Shown piece after piece: positions 35,894 through 44,242 of a stretch of 64,000 bases of DNA. The translations under genes were made by a program, and so were the position numbers. The notes under the pieces were generated by a model. It saw only the letters and a program-made list of their open reading frames with translations, ran no database searches and was not told the DNA's origin. Positions within the stretch are counted from its first letter, which is position 1, and each line of letters begins with the position of its first letter. The DNA is taken from assembly GCF_004364435.1 (NCBI RefSeq), contig NZ_SOCT01000001.1, forward strand, positions 682,001-746,000. Reading direction: 5' to 3'. This DNA is from Pseudomonas sp. LP_7_YM. Lineage in GTDB: Bacteria > Pseudomonadota > Gammaproteobacteria > Pseudomonadales > Pseudomonadaceae.

Positions 35894-38692
35894 CTAAAGA
35901 CCGACACGACGGCGCATGTCAGCGGTGATGGTTTGCCGGGTCTCGGGCAGGTCTGCCCATGGATCGCTTTTCAGCTTGCCCAGGCGTTCATGGATGTTAT
36001 GGATATTCCAGACATTCGCGCCCTTGAGCTCGTCCAACTCCTCGCGAAAGATCGGTACCGACACCGGCAAGCCTTCCCGCGTACGCACCGAGTAGGCGCA
36101 GATGGTGGTAGCGCCAAGGCCGTTGCGAAGGTAGTCGATGAAGATGCGCCCGACGCGGTTCTTCGGCCCGGAAACTGCCGAAAAGCGATCAGGCAATAGC
36201 TTGGCGATGTGTTTGACGATGGCATGACTGAAGTCCTTCACAGCGTCCCAGTCAGCCTTGGGCGTCAGCGGTACAACCAGGTGAACACCCTTGCCGCCAC
36301 TGGTCTTCAGAAATGTTGTAAGGCCCAGTTCATCCAATACGGCCAGGGTGAGCTGAGCGGCCTCCACCATGCTTTTCCAGGGCAGCGCAGGGTCGGGGTC
36401 GAGGTCGAGGACAAAGCGGTCAGGACGTTGCAGGTCCCTGGAGACGGCATTCCAGGTGTGCAGCTCCATCGCGCTCATCTGCACCGCGCCGATCAGGGCT
36501 TCGATGTTGTTGATCAGCATCACCGGATGCCCGGTGTATTCCTTGCCCATGGTTTCGATGCCGGGGATTGCCAGCCGGTCAGCGTTCTTCTGGAAAAACA
36601 GCTCGCCGCCGATGCCTTCCGGGGCTCGGACCAGGGCCACAGGCCGATTCGCCAGCTGGGGCAACAACCAGTCGGAAACGCTGATGTAGTAATCGGCCAG
36701 GTCGCGCTTGGTCGAGGAGCTGGTGGGGTCTATGACGCGCTCGGGATGTGTCAGGCGGATTTTTCCGCGGGTCGCGGCAGCGCCGGTTTTTTTGTCTTTG
36801 GAACTGGTTTTCGGGACTGTCGGTCGGCTGCGCTTTGCGCTTGGGGGCTCCTCGGGCGGCGGAGCAGGGCGTTCTTCAGTGATCGATGTCGCCGGCTTGT
36901 CGTTGCGCAAGCCTTGGAAAACGGCGTGCCTGACCGAACCTTCCTTGGTGATGTCGGCAAAGGCGACTTCAGCCAGCAACTCAGGTTTGAGCCAATGCAC
37001 ACCCTTGGCTTCGAACCCGGTGGGCGGGTTGACCACCGCAGCCTGCTTGGCCTCCAGCGGCAGCAACTGATCGTAAATGCTGTTCAGTGTGATTTCATTG
37101 AAACCGGTCCCGACCTTGCCTGCGTATCGCAATTCGCCGCTTTCGGCATTGTGCAGGCCCAGCAGAAGTGCACCGAACTTGCTCCGCGCGCCCTTGGGAT
37201 CGCTGTAGCCGACCACCACGAATTCCTGCCTGCGTTTGCATTTGAGCTTGATCCAGTCATCGCTGCGTCGGGAGACATAAGGACTACCGACACGCTTGCC
37301 GATCAGGCCTTCCATGTTCATCTGGCAGGCGCTGTTGAGCAGCGCATCGGGCGTTTCGGCAAAATCCTCGGAAAACCTCAGCACCTCTTCGGTATTCGGT
37401 TCCAGCACTTTGCTCAGCGCCGCGCGCCGCTGCTCGATCGGCACTTCGCGCAGGTCCGCGCCGTTGAGAAAGGGCAGGTCGAACAGATAATAGATGATGT
37501 TGCCGCTGCGCTCGGTTTCGAAGGCGTTTTGCAGTGCCTGAAAGTCGGGAACGCCGTCTTCGTTGGCAACCACCATCTCTCCGTCAAGCCAGGCGTTGTC
37601 CAGCCCCAGCGCGGCGATTGCCTCGGCCTGGCGCGGCAGCTTATGGGTCCAATCGTGGCCATTGCGGGTGAACAATTGCACCTGGCCCGCGTCGACGCGG
37701 GCCATGACCCGGTAGCCATCGAATTTGATTTCGTAACGCCAATCGCCTTCGGGCGCTGACTCGACCAGGGTCGCCAGCTCGGGCTTGATGCTCTCGGGCA
37801 GCGCCGCCTTCAGGGCTGCGCTGAGTGGGATTTTGGCAGGCGGCTTCTTCGCGGACGGATCTTTCTTGACAGATTGGGAGGTCGCCGTTTTGCCTTTGGC
37901 TTTTTTCTGCGGATCGCTTACCCGAATCCATGTCGGCGCGTGGTCACTGGCATGAGCCTCACCGCGCACCCAGGCGTCGACACCGGCGTCTTCAAGGTGA
38001 GGCGCCAGCTTGGGGTTGAGCAGCAGATGATCGATTCGCAACCCGGAATTTTTTTCCCAGTGCTGCCGGAAATAATCCCAATAGGTATAGATGCGCTCTT
38101 CGGGATACAGGTGCCGAAGAGAATCGACCCAGCCTTGACCCAGCAAACGCTTGTAGCAATCGCGGCTTTCCGGCTGCAGCAAGGCGTCCTTCAGCCATGA
38201 CCTGGGACTATAAATGTCTTCATCGGTCGGCACCACGTTGAAATCGCCCGCCAGCACCACCGGGTGGTCGCTGGCTTGCAGCGATTTCGCGTGTTCGATC
38301 AGGTGCTCGAACCACCTGAGCTTATAGTCGAACTTCGGGCCTGGCCGGGGATTGCCGTTGGGCAGGTACAGACAGGCCACGATCACGCCGTGGGCAGCGG
38401 CTTGCAGATAGCGCGCCTGAGTGTCGTTCTCTTCTCCTGGCAGTCCCTTTTGAATCAACAGTGGTTGCGCATCACGGGCAAGGATGGCTACGCCGTTCCA
38501 GGAAGGCTGGCCCAGGTGCAGGGTCCCGTAACCTGCCGCCTCCAGTTCACGGGCCGGAAACGCTTTGTCCGGCGCTTTGAGCTCCTGCAGACAGACCACA
38601 TCCGGCCGCTCACGCTCAAGCCATTGCAACAGATTCGGGAGCCGCGCGCCGATGCCGTTGACGTTGTAGGTTGCTATCTTCAGGGTCTGCAT
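35894..38692 (-). CDS. ligD: ATP-dependent DNA ligase D with N-terminal exonuclease III domain
   Basis: A 932-residue fusion in one uninterrupted frame. Residues 1-260 are an ExoIII/EEP nuclease with E37, GDFN (149-152) and SDH (249-251). A K/S/P-rich linker follows (260-300). Residues 300-600 are an ATP-dependent ligase: motif I lysine K323 in EIKFDGYR, DGEMVV (370-375), EGLIGKR (461-467), WIKLKCKR (480-487). After a P/K/S-rich linker (605-640), residues 645-932 are the LigD polymerase/primase: DLDPD (763-767), SGGKGVH (798-804), D853. Usual Pseudomonas LigD has a phosphoesterase domain first; none is seen here. All catalytic residues are present. LigD acts with Ku in end joining; no Ku gene is in the window. 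Confidence 0.93.
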   Translation of the reverse strand: MQTLKIATYNVNGIGARLPNLLQWLERERPDVVCLQELKAPDKAFPARELEAAGYGTLHLGQPSWNGVAILARDAQPLLIQKGLPGEENDTQARYLQAAAHGVIVACLYLPNGNPRPGPKFDYKLRWFEHLIEHAKSLQASDHPVVLAGDFNVVPTDEDIYSPRSWLKDALLQPESRDCYKRLLGQGWVDSLRHLYPEERIYTYWDYFRQHWEKNSGLRIDHLLLNPKLAPHLEDAGVDAWVRGEAHASDHAPTWIRVSDPQKKAKGKTATSQSVKKDPSAKKPPAKIPLSAALKAALPESIKPELATLVESAPEGDWRYEIKFDGYRVMARVDAGQVQLFTRNGHDWTHKLPRQAEAIAALGLDNAWLDGEMVVANEDGVPDFQALQNAFETERSGNIIYYLFDLPFLNGADLREVPIEQRRAALSKVLEPNTEEVLRFSEDFAETPDALLNSACQMNMEGLIGKRVGSPYVSRRSDDWIKLKCKRRQEFVVVGYSDPKGARSKFGALLLGLHNAESGELRYAGKVGTGFNEITLNSIYDQLLPLEAKQAAVVNPPTGFEAKGVHWLKPELLAEVAFADITKEGSVRHAVFQGLRNDKPATSITEERPAPPPEEPPSAKRSRPTVPKTSSKDKKTGAAATRGKIRLTHPERVIDPTSSSTKRDLADYYISVSDWLLPQLANRPVALVRAPEGIGGELFFQKNADRLAIPGIETMGKEYTGHPVMLINNIEALIGAVQMSAMELHTWNAVSRDLQRPDRFVLDLDPDPALPWKSMVEAAQLTLAVLDELGLTTFLKTSGGKGVHLVVPLTPKADWDAVKDFSHAIVKHIAKLLPDRFSAVSGPKNRVGRIFIDYLRNGLGATTICAYSVRTREGLPVSVPIFREELDELKGANVWNIHNIHERLGKLKSDPWADLPETRQTITADMRRRVGL

Positions 38693-38877
38693 TCCCTTTG
38701 TCCCTTCAATTTGCCGGAAGCCTGTTTGCCGGAAGTCTGTTCATCAGAGGCGCGCCTGCCCAATGAGTTCGCGATTTATCGGCCTTACCCCACCGTTTGC
38801 GAAATTCACCGAACCACGTTGCCTGTGCGTCCTCGAACCTACAGGCGGCGACTCATTCGCGGCCATTGGAGGTGCAT

Positions 38878-39096
38878 ATGAACAGTGAAGCGAATTCGCA
38901 AGGCAGCATCCCGGCTCAGCCTCTTGAGCCCGGACGCCCGGACGTCATGCCCAATCCCCCGGCAGAGGGCAACCAGACTCCCTCCAAAGAAGGCAAGCGC
39001 CCCTTGATACCCGACGAGGGCGTCTTGGAAGAAGAGGACATGAGCGACGTCGATATCAACAACTCCGTTTCGCAGGAAAACCCGCTTCAGCGTTGA
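38878..39096 (+). CDS. Small acidic/proline-rich hypothetical protein
   Basis: A 72-residue hydrophilic protein, probably disordered, rich in P, E, N and S (IPDEGVLEEEDMSDVDINN). ATG 38878 is preceded by TTGGAGGTGCAT, a strong ribosome-binding site. No signal peptide. Function unknown. It is divergent from the ligD-like gene and 127 bases before the oxidoreductase gene. Confidence 0.6.
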   Translation: MNSEANSQGSIPAQPLEPGRPDVMPNPPAEGNQTPSKEGKRPLIPDEGVLEEEDMSDVDINNSVSQENPLQR

Positions 39097-39223
39097 TTTC
39101 AACGTATTGCATCCAGCATCCGATGTACGTCAGTCGGTCCCGGCGCACTTGGCTTGAGCCGGGGTGTGCATCGCTTCTACACGATTTGCTCACCGAGCGT
39201 TTATTTAGACAAGGACACACTAG

Positions 39224-40555
39224 ATGAACCTGATTCCCGAACAACTCCCGGAACGACGTCGCTTCCTGCGCTTGACCGGATCGGCCGTCGCCGCTGCTGG
39301 TTTCCTGGGCTGGGCTTCCCAGGCCCATGCCGCGCAGCCCAGTGTTGCTCCGGCAGGCCAGGCAAGCCAGCCCGCTGCGAAACTGCCACCCGCCGTGAAG
39401 CTTCCCGCCATGCAGGAGGATAAAACCGAAAAATCCGAAATGCCGGTGCAACTGGGTAAGGACGGACGGCTCGGGCTGGCGATTGTCGGGCTTGGGCGCT
39501 TGAGTCTTGAAGAGATCATGCCCGCGCTGGCCAGCTCCAAACGGTGCAAGGTCACGGCGCTGGTCAGCGGTGACCCGGAAAAGGCCCGGCGCGTGGCGGC
39601 GATGTACGACGTGCCGCAAACATCGCTCTACAGCTACGATACCTTCGACCAGCTTCGCGATAACCCGGATGTTCACGCGGTGTATATCGTCCTGCCCAAC
39701 GCGCTTCATCGCGAGTTCGTGATACGGGCGGCGCAGGCGGGCAAACATGTGCTGTGTGAGAAGCCCATGGCCACCTCGGTTGCTGACTGTCAGACCATGA
39801 TCGATGCGTGCAAGGCAGCTGATCGCTTGTTAATGATCGCCTATCGTATTCAATACGAGCCCCTCAACCGACAGGTCATGGACTGGGTGCGGGACGGCTC
39901 CACCCTGGGCACTATCAAGCTGATCGACATGGCCAACTGTCAAAACCAGTCCAAAGAGAATGTCCGTCAGTGGCGGCATGTGAAGGCGCTCGCAGGCGGC
40001 GGCGCGCTGCCGGACATTGGTCTGTACTGCCTGAATACCGCACGCTTTCTTCTGGGGGAAGAGCCGATCGAAGTCTCGGCAAGCCAATACAGCAGCGAAG
40101 GCGACTCCCGTTTCACGGAAGTGGAGGAGGCCATGCTCTGGCAGATGCGCTTTCCCAGCGGCGTGCGCGTGCAGTGCTCATCGAGCTATGCAACCTTCAC
40201 CTCCAAGCGCTACCGGGTATTGGGTGACAAGGGTTGGGCCGATATGGACCCCGCGTTCGCCTATGAAGGTTTGCAGCTCAAGCGCAGCCAAATTGCCAGC
40301 GACACTAGCGAGTTCATTGCTCCGGGGATCGAGCAGATTTCCACCAAGGTCAAAAACCAGTTCGCTCTGGAGATGGACCATTTCGCTGAATGCGTCGTCA
40401 CGGGCAAGCAACCCTGGACGCCGGGCGAGGAGGGCCTGCAGGACCAGCGCATCATGGAAGCGATCTACGAATCGGCGCGCATCGGAAAACCCGTTCGCCT
40501 TGAACCGGTTAAGGGCCTGGACGCCTTCCGGGGCACGCCGCCTGCCAAGTCCTAA
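39224..40555 (+). CDS. Tat-exported Gfo/Idh/MocA oxidoreductase (GFOR-like)
   Basis: A 443-residue protein with a twin-arginine leader (ERRRFLRLTGSAVAAAGFLGW) and a proline-rich arm (about 40-70). A Rossmann domain follows (LAIVGLGRLSLEEIMPAL) with the catalytic segment CEKPMATSV. The pattern of Tat signal, N-terminal arm and the C-terminal LDAFRGTP matches periplasmic glucose-fructose oxidoreductase, which keeps NADP tightly bound. It may oxidise an aldose in the periplasm. Substrate is inferred from family. A small lipoprotein gene follows by 36 bases. Confidence 0.82.
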   Translation: MNLIPEQLPERRRFLRLTGSAVAAAGFLGWASQAHAAQPSVAPAGQASQPAAKLPPAVKLPAMQEDKTEKSEMPVQLGKDGRLGLAIVGLGRLSLEEIMPALASSKRCKVTALVSGDPEKARRVAAMYDVPQTSLYSYDTFDQLRDNPDVHAVYIVLPNALHREFVIRAAQAGKHVLCEKPMATSVADCQTMIDACKAADRLLMIAYRIQYEPLNRQVMDWVRDGSTLGTIKLIDMANCQNQSKENVRQWRHVKALAGGGALPDIGLYCLNTARFLLGEEPIEVSASQYSSEGDSRFTEVEEAMLWQMRFPSGVRVQCSSSYATFTSKRYRVLGDKGWADMDPAFAYEGLQLKRSQIASDTSEFIAPGIEQISTKVKNQFALEMDHFAECVVTGKQPWTPGEEGLQDQRIMEAIYESARIGKPVRLEPVKGLDAFRGTPPAKS

Positions 40556-40591
40556 GGCTTGGCCATGCACACTTAAGTGAGGATATAGACC

Positions 40592-40735
40592 ATGAAAACA
40601 TTCATACGCACGCTGACCGGCTTGTGTTGCGTCGTGGCGCTGCACGGCTGCTTTGACAATGACCACAATCGGGACAAAGCCAAGGATCAATCCAAGCCTT
40701 CATTGCAAATGCAGCAGGATGAGGACAAGAAGTAG
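40592..40735 (+). CDS. 47-residue putative lipoprotein
   Basis: A short gene with leader MKTFIRTLTGLCCVVALHGC. The lipobox LHGC predicts cleavage before cysteine 20, leaving a 28-residue highly charged mature peptide (D, N, K, Q rich). GAGG lies 11 bases before the ATG. It probably shares the transcript of the GFOR-like gene. Function unknown. Confidence 0.65.
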   Translation: MKTFIRTLTGLCCVVALHGCFDNDHNRDKAKDQSKPSLQMQQDEDKK

Positions 40736-40781
40736 TTGGGCTGTTGGCGTGAAACAGCCTGAACATCACCCCTAACTGACC

Positions 40782-40814
40782 GACCGCTTGACCGAGTCAA
40801 TTCGGCAAGCGGTC
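40782..40814. terminator. Hairpin after the small lipoprotein gene
   Basis: Perfect 9-bp inverted repeat GACCGCTTG/CAAGCGGTC with a 15-base loop, followed on the plus strand by AGTCTTTG. It separates the lipoprotein gene from the convergent RcnB-like gene. Confidence 0.45.
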
Positions 40815-40882
40815 AGTCTTTGCAGACGGGGTTCTTGCAGGATTTGAAGGGGTGACCGCACTATGCCAGTTGAAGTGCGGCG

Positions 40883-41248
40883 TTACGGCCTGTCCACCAG
40901 CTGCTTGATGGTCCCGGTCGGGATACTCACCAGCGCAAACTTGCCCTTGATTTCAACCCATTGCTCATTCTTGCCAGGGGCGCTCAAATGGCGGGCCTGC
41001 CAGTCTTGGACAGCAAGGCTTGGACGCTGATATTCGTCAGGAACGTTGTCACCCTCCTTGATTTGCGTAATCCCGGCACCGAGCCGATCCAGCGTGACGC
41101 TTGTGTCCTGAGCGGCGTAAAGACTGCCGCTCAACACACACGACGCCACTAACGTCAGACCAGGCAGGCATTTGCCGGCGGTGCGCAAACCAGGCCAGGG
41201 CCGGGCGCACGCCGGACCTGACTGTAGGGCCGAAGTGCGTTTAATCAT
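40883..41248 (-). CDS. RcnB-like periplasmic protein
   Basis: A 121-residue protein with a hydrophobic export segment ending near SLYAAQD and a C-terminal RcnB-type domain. The family pattern of a PxEY start, VxDW and WVxIxxxFALVSIPTG is visible as VPDEYQRPSLAVQDW and QWVEIKGKFALVSIPTG. E. coli RcnB is linked to nickel/cobalt homeostasis; most homologues are uncharacterised. Its ATG overlaps the stop of the upstream gene by 4 bases. The N-terminus before the hydrophobic stretch is long for a signal, so a later start is possible. Confidence 0.68.
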   Translation of the reverse strand: MIKRTSALQSGPACARPWPGLRTAGKCLPGLTLVASCVLSGSLYAAQDTSVTLDRLGAGITQIKEGDNVPDEYQRPSLAVQDWQARHLSAPGKNEQWVEIKGKFALVSIPTGTIKQLVDRP

Positions 41249-41586
41249 GAGCCGCTGCCGGAACCGCTGGATTTAGAGGTGCCGCTGCCCGAACTGGAAC
41301 CTGCATCCGTTGGGGTCGCGGTGCTGGGGGTAGAGGAGTTACCGCCGCTGCCTGCCTCGTGTCCGGATCCTGGAAGGGCGGTGCCAGTGGTGTTAACGCC
41401 GTTGGAACCGTTGGGTTGGGACGAGTGGCTGGGGGCGGTTGGGCCCGAAGTGGATGACGGGCCGCTCATGGTGCTTCCGTTCGAAGTGCCAGCTGACCCG
41501 GTGCCGCTGGTCGCGGCCATTGCAGTACCCGAAAGCGCGGCAGTCAATGCGGCCAATGCCAATGCAGAACTCAATTTCTTATTCAT
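41245..41586 (-). CDS. Secreted Ser/Gly/Thr-rich low-complexity protein
   Basis: A 113-residue protein: signal peptide MNKKLSSALALAALTAALSG with cleavage near AMAAT, then a mature part made almost wholly of S, G, T, P, A and N, with no cysteine. ATG 41586 gives a clean signal peptide; the upstream extension does not. It is translationally coupled to the RcnB-like gene. Function unknown; such sequences can be flexible periplasmic or surface proteins. Confidence 0.6.
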   Translation of the reverse strand: MNKKLSSALALAALTAALSGTAMAATSGTGSAGTSNGSTMSGPSSTSGPTAPSHSSQPNGSNGVNTTGTALPGSGHEAGSGGNSSTPSTATPTDAGSSSGSGTSKSSGSGSGS

Positions 41587-41807
41587 GGGGTAGAGCCTCT
41601 TCGTCAATGAACGAGATACAAGGATCGGCATCTTTGCCAGTCGTTGTATGGATCTGACTCACCGACTGAGGAGAAAGGTTTTTAAAAATGAAGAGTTGGC
41701 GATGAACGGTTGCTGACGTCGCAATGAACCTGTCGACCCTCCAGCGAATTGAAGGCGGGGAGCTGATCTCAGATGGGTTTAACGGACTCGCTTCATTCAT
41801 TGCAGGT

Positions 41808-42278
41808 TTAGGGTGAGTCCAAGCAGAACTGTATTGAGCAATCCGTCAGCACCCTGATATGCGTCGCATGCGCATCGTCCACCGCAAGGAAACCGCAACG
41901 CAGATAGAACGCTGCCCCTCTGGTGTGTCAGTGAAAAGACGTACGACTTTGAACCCTTGCCCTGCATGCTCAAGCAAGCGACCAACTAGCGTCCGCCCGA
42001 CATTCCGCCCCCTCGCTGCGTCCGCCACGTACAGTCGGCGCAACCGGCCCGTGTCGCCGTCAATCCAGGGGTCGCGTGACAAGCCTGCGACCGCTACCAG
42101 CCGCGCATCCAGATTGGCAGCCATGAAGCATTCGCCAGGCTCATCGAAACGGTTGACGCCGGCTTCCCATTCATCAATCAATCGCGAGCAACCTGAAGCC
42201 CTGCGCGACGGCTTGCTGCTCCAACAGCCGCATGTGTGGCGGCAGTTCTGTGATCCGTTGAATGTCCAGCTTTGCCAT
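41808..42278 (-). pseudogene. GNAT acetyltransferase broken by two frameshifts
   Basis: Three frames together spell a GNAT protein. The start is MAKLDIQRITELPPHMR to AQGFRLL (from ATG 42278). After a shift near 42185 it continues RLIDEWEAGVNRFDEPGECF to TGRLRRLYVADAARGRNVGRTLVGRLLEHA, the acetyl-CoA loop, to RLFTDTPEG. After a second shift near 41920 it ends GAAFYLRCGFLAVDDAHATH to a stop at 41808. The second shift is one missing base in a G-run. The uninterrupted middle frame (41846-42181) alone would give a truncated protein. Decay or sequencing error are both possible. Confidence 0.72.
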
Positions 42279-42281
42279 TGC

Positions 42282-42851
42282 TCAACCCTTGGCCGGATTC
42301 AGCGCCGTCAGCCAGTTCCAGCGTGCCTGATAGCTCCTGGCTTTGTTCAGAAACAGTGCAGGCTGAGGGAAGTTCGGGTTCATGCGCAGAATGCCTTGTT
42401 CAAGCTCGTCCAGCCCATGCGGGGTGTAGAGCTCCCCGCTGTCGATGTGCAGGCCGATGCAGGTCGAGCAAATGAGAAACCGATCTACACCTTCTTGCGC
42501 CGAGCGCAGAGCAGGGTAATCGCTGCCAAAGCGCTCACTGAACCACAGGTGCACACGCGCCTGATTGCGCAACTCGACTTTCACATTCAAGTCGAGAAAG
42601 AGTGCCCGCGCCGCGAGGATGACCTGGTTTTCTGCCTCCCACGACAGGTCTTCATCAAAGTAGAAAACGTCGTAATCATTCACGCCCCATGAGGCGGGTT
42701 GCCCGGACTTCTGATTCCAGACCGCCTGAAACAGGCAGCCTGCGGTGAGCATCGGTTGGCTCAGGTTCAACGATGGCAGTCGCGAGACGATATGCGCATT
42801 GATCGGATTGGACATCGCGATGTCGATGAGACCGGGGCCAGTCATTGTCAT
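42282..42851 (-). CDS. Nucleotidyltransferase-like protein (DUF925 group)
   Basis: A 189-residue protein with the pattern GCLFQAVWNQKSG, NDYDVFYFDEDLSWEAENQV and VELRNQARVHLWF, seen in small DUF925/NTP-transferase-6 proteins. The DYD pair could be catalytic acids. Biochemical role is not established. It lies 4 bases upstream of the GNAT remnant on the same strand. ATG at a later methionine (MSNPINAH) is an alternative start. Confidence 0.72.
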   Translation of the reverse strand: MTMTGPGLIDIAMSNPINAHIVSRLPSLNLSQPMLTAGCLFQAVWNQKSGQPASWGVNDYDVFYFDEDLSWEAENQVILAARALFLDLNVKVELRNQARVHLWFSERFGSDYPALRSAQEGVDRFLICSTCIGLHIDSGELYTPHGLDELEQGILRMNPNFPQPALFLNKARSYQARWNWLTALNPAKG

Positions 42852-43006
42852 GAGTACTTCCTGATTGGAGCAGTTTTTGCGGGGGCTCAGAGGCGTAGCA
42901 TTGCGGCAGCGCTGGTAACGTCATGCACCTGCAAGAAAGATACCTGTGCGAGCAAGTTACTCAATGTAGGTTTAATCATCCTCCAGTCAATAACGGGCCC
43001 CTTTAA

Positions 43007-43453
43007 ACGCCAGAGCCAGGAATTCGCCACCTCGCCATCTGCGTTTTTCATCATCAAGGAAAGATTCTGGTCAACCCGTTTAACGACCCTGTAAAGCAGC
43101 AATCACTGTACCGTCCACTGGGCGGCGGCGTTGAATTCGGCGAGCGGAGCATCGACGCCATCGTCCGGGAAATTCGCGAGGAACTCGATCAGCCCATCCG
43201 CAACGTCCGCCTGCTCGGCACTCTGGAAAGCCGCTTCACCTACCTCGGTAAACCGGGTCACGAAGTAGTCCAGGTTTACGACGCCCAATTCCAAGATCTG
43301 GCGCTTTACGAAAAACCGTGGCTCGAAGGGCAGGAGGGTGACGGCCAACAGTTCAGGGCGGTGTGGCGCGACAGTTCCAGTTTCAGCAGCGCTGGAATCC
43401 TCGTGCCGGAAGGGCTGTACGCGTTGCTCAAGTCGCTATCCTTGCTGGGCTGA
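43007..43453 (+). pseudogene. Nudix hydrolase frame without a normal start codon
   Basis: A 148-codon frame from an in-frame TAA at 43004 to TGA at 43451 encodes a full-length Nudix domain: RHLAICVFHHQGKILV, YRPLGGGVEFGE and a perfect Nudix box (G-x5-E-x7-RE-x2-EE) in GGGVEFGERSIDAIVREIRE, then EVVQVYDAQF. No ATG, GTG or TTG occurs before the conserved core; only ACG at 43007 and ATT at 43022 are available, without a convincing ribosome-binding site. Either the start codon was lost or a rare start is used. Confidence 0.65.
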
Positions 43454-43599
43454 CGTCAGCTCCGAGCGCTTGGACGTCACCTGGACGTGTGCGGGGAGAA
43501 ACAGCCTGCTGTACAGGTGTTGTCTAAGATACAAACAAGCTGGATCTACTACTGCACTGCGCCACTCAGCGCAGCCCGGAAGGTGGAGGCAATAGACCC

Positions 43600-44175
43600 A
43601 TGACCACAGAACCTGATCCAGACGACAGGGATGAGGGAGCAATCAAGGTGGATGGTACGCTTGAAGCCATAGGCACACTGACCAATGCAGGTGATTTTCA
43701 AGCCGCTTATCTGCTTGCCGTCCCTTTTGCGGAACCTCATGAGCTTGATGCGAAGGCGCAGCTCCTTGCCGCATATGCCTGTGATCGTGCGGGGTACGAG
43801 CAGCACGCGCTGGTGTTTTATCAACGGGCATGGGACCTAGGCGTCCCCCTTGAACCACGTTTCCATTTCCTGATTGGTTACAGCAGCACGCTGAAAAATG
43901 TCGGTCGTGCCGCCGAGTCACTTCAGTGGCTGCGGGAAGCTGGCAAGCGGCCGCCCGGGCATCCGGCGCCTGCTGCGTTTACAGCCCTTTCGTTGCACTC
44001 GGTCGGAGAGACCGCGCAGGCGCTGGCAACGATGCTCGACGCAGCTCTGAAAACGGAAGGGGGTAACGGCCTCGCTCCTTATACCCGAGCACTGACAGAA
44101 TACAGAAACAGCTTTTTAGCCGAAACCGGACGCGTTGAGTTTGCCATTCCGCCTGTAAAACCGAGAAACTCTTGA
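43600..44175 (+). CDS. TPR-like tetratricopeptide protein
   Basis: A 191-residue protein made of paired helices with spacing typical of tetratricopeptide repeats (LTNAGDFQAAYLLAVPF, AYACDRAGYEQHALVFYQRAWDLG, GYSSTLKNVGRAAESLQWLREA, ALSLHSVGETAQALATMLDAAL). No signal peptide. It probably mediates protein contacts in the cytoplasm. GGTGGAGGC lies about 10 bases before ATG 43600. Confidence 0.75.
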   Translation: MTTEPDPDDRDEGAIKVDGTLEAIGTLTNAGDFQAAYLLAVPFAEPHELDAKAQLLAAYACDRAGYEQHALVFYQRAWDLGVPLEPRFHFLIGYSSTLKNVGRAAESLQWLREAGKRPPGHPAPAAFTALSLHSVGETAQALATMLDAALKTEGGNGLAPYTRALTEYRNSFLAETGRVEFAIPPVKPRNS

Positions 44176-44242
44176 CTGGCTATTTCGACTTGCACCAGCG
44201 CCGAGTTAAACGCTGTTTTTCTTGATGAAGGGAGGAATGTTT

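Noticed and set aside
36209..37759. 516-codon plus-strand frame opposite the ligD-like gene
   Set aside because: Antisense shadow without recognisable domain; the minus strand encodes all ligase and polymerase motifs.
42922..43006. Short ATG frame before the Nudix domain as its missing N-terminus
   Set aside because: It is in frame but ends at TAA 43004, and its residues do not resemble a Nudix N-terminus.
43449..43460. 12-bp palindrome GCTGACGTCAGC at the Nudix stop codon as an operator
   Set aside because: Single occurrence overlapping coding sequence, with no link to a promoter.
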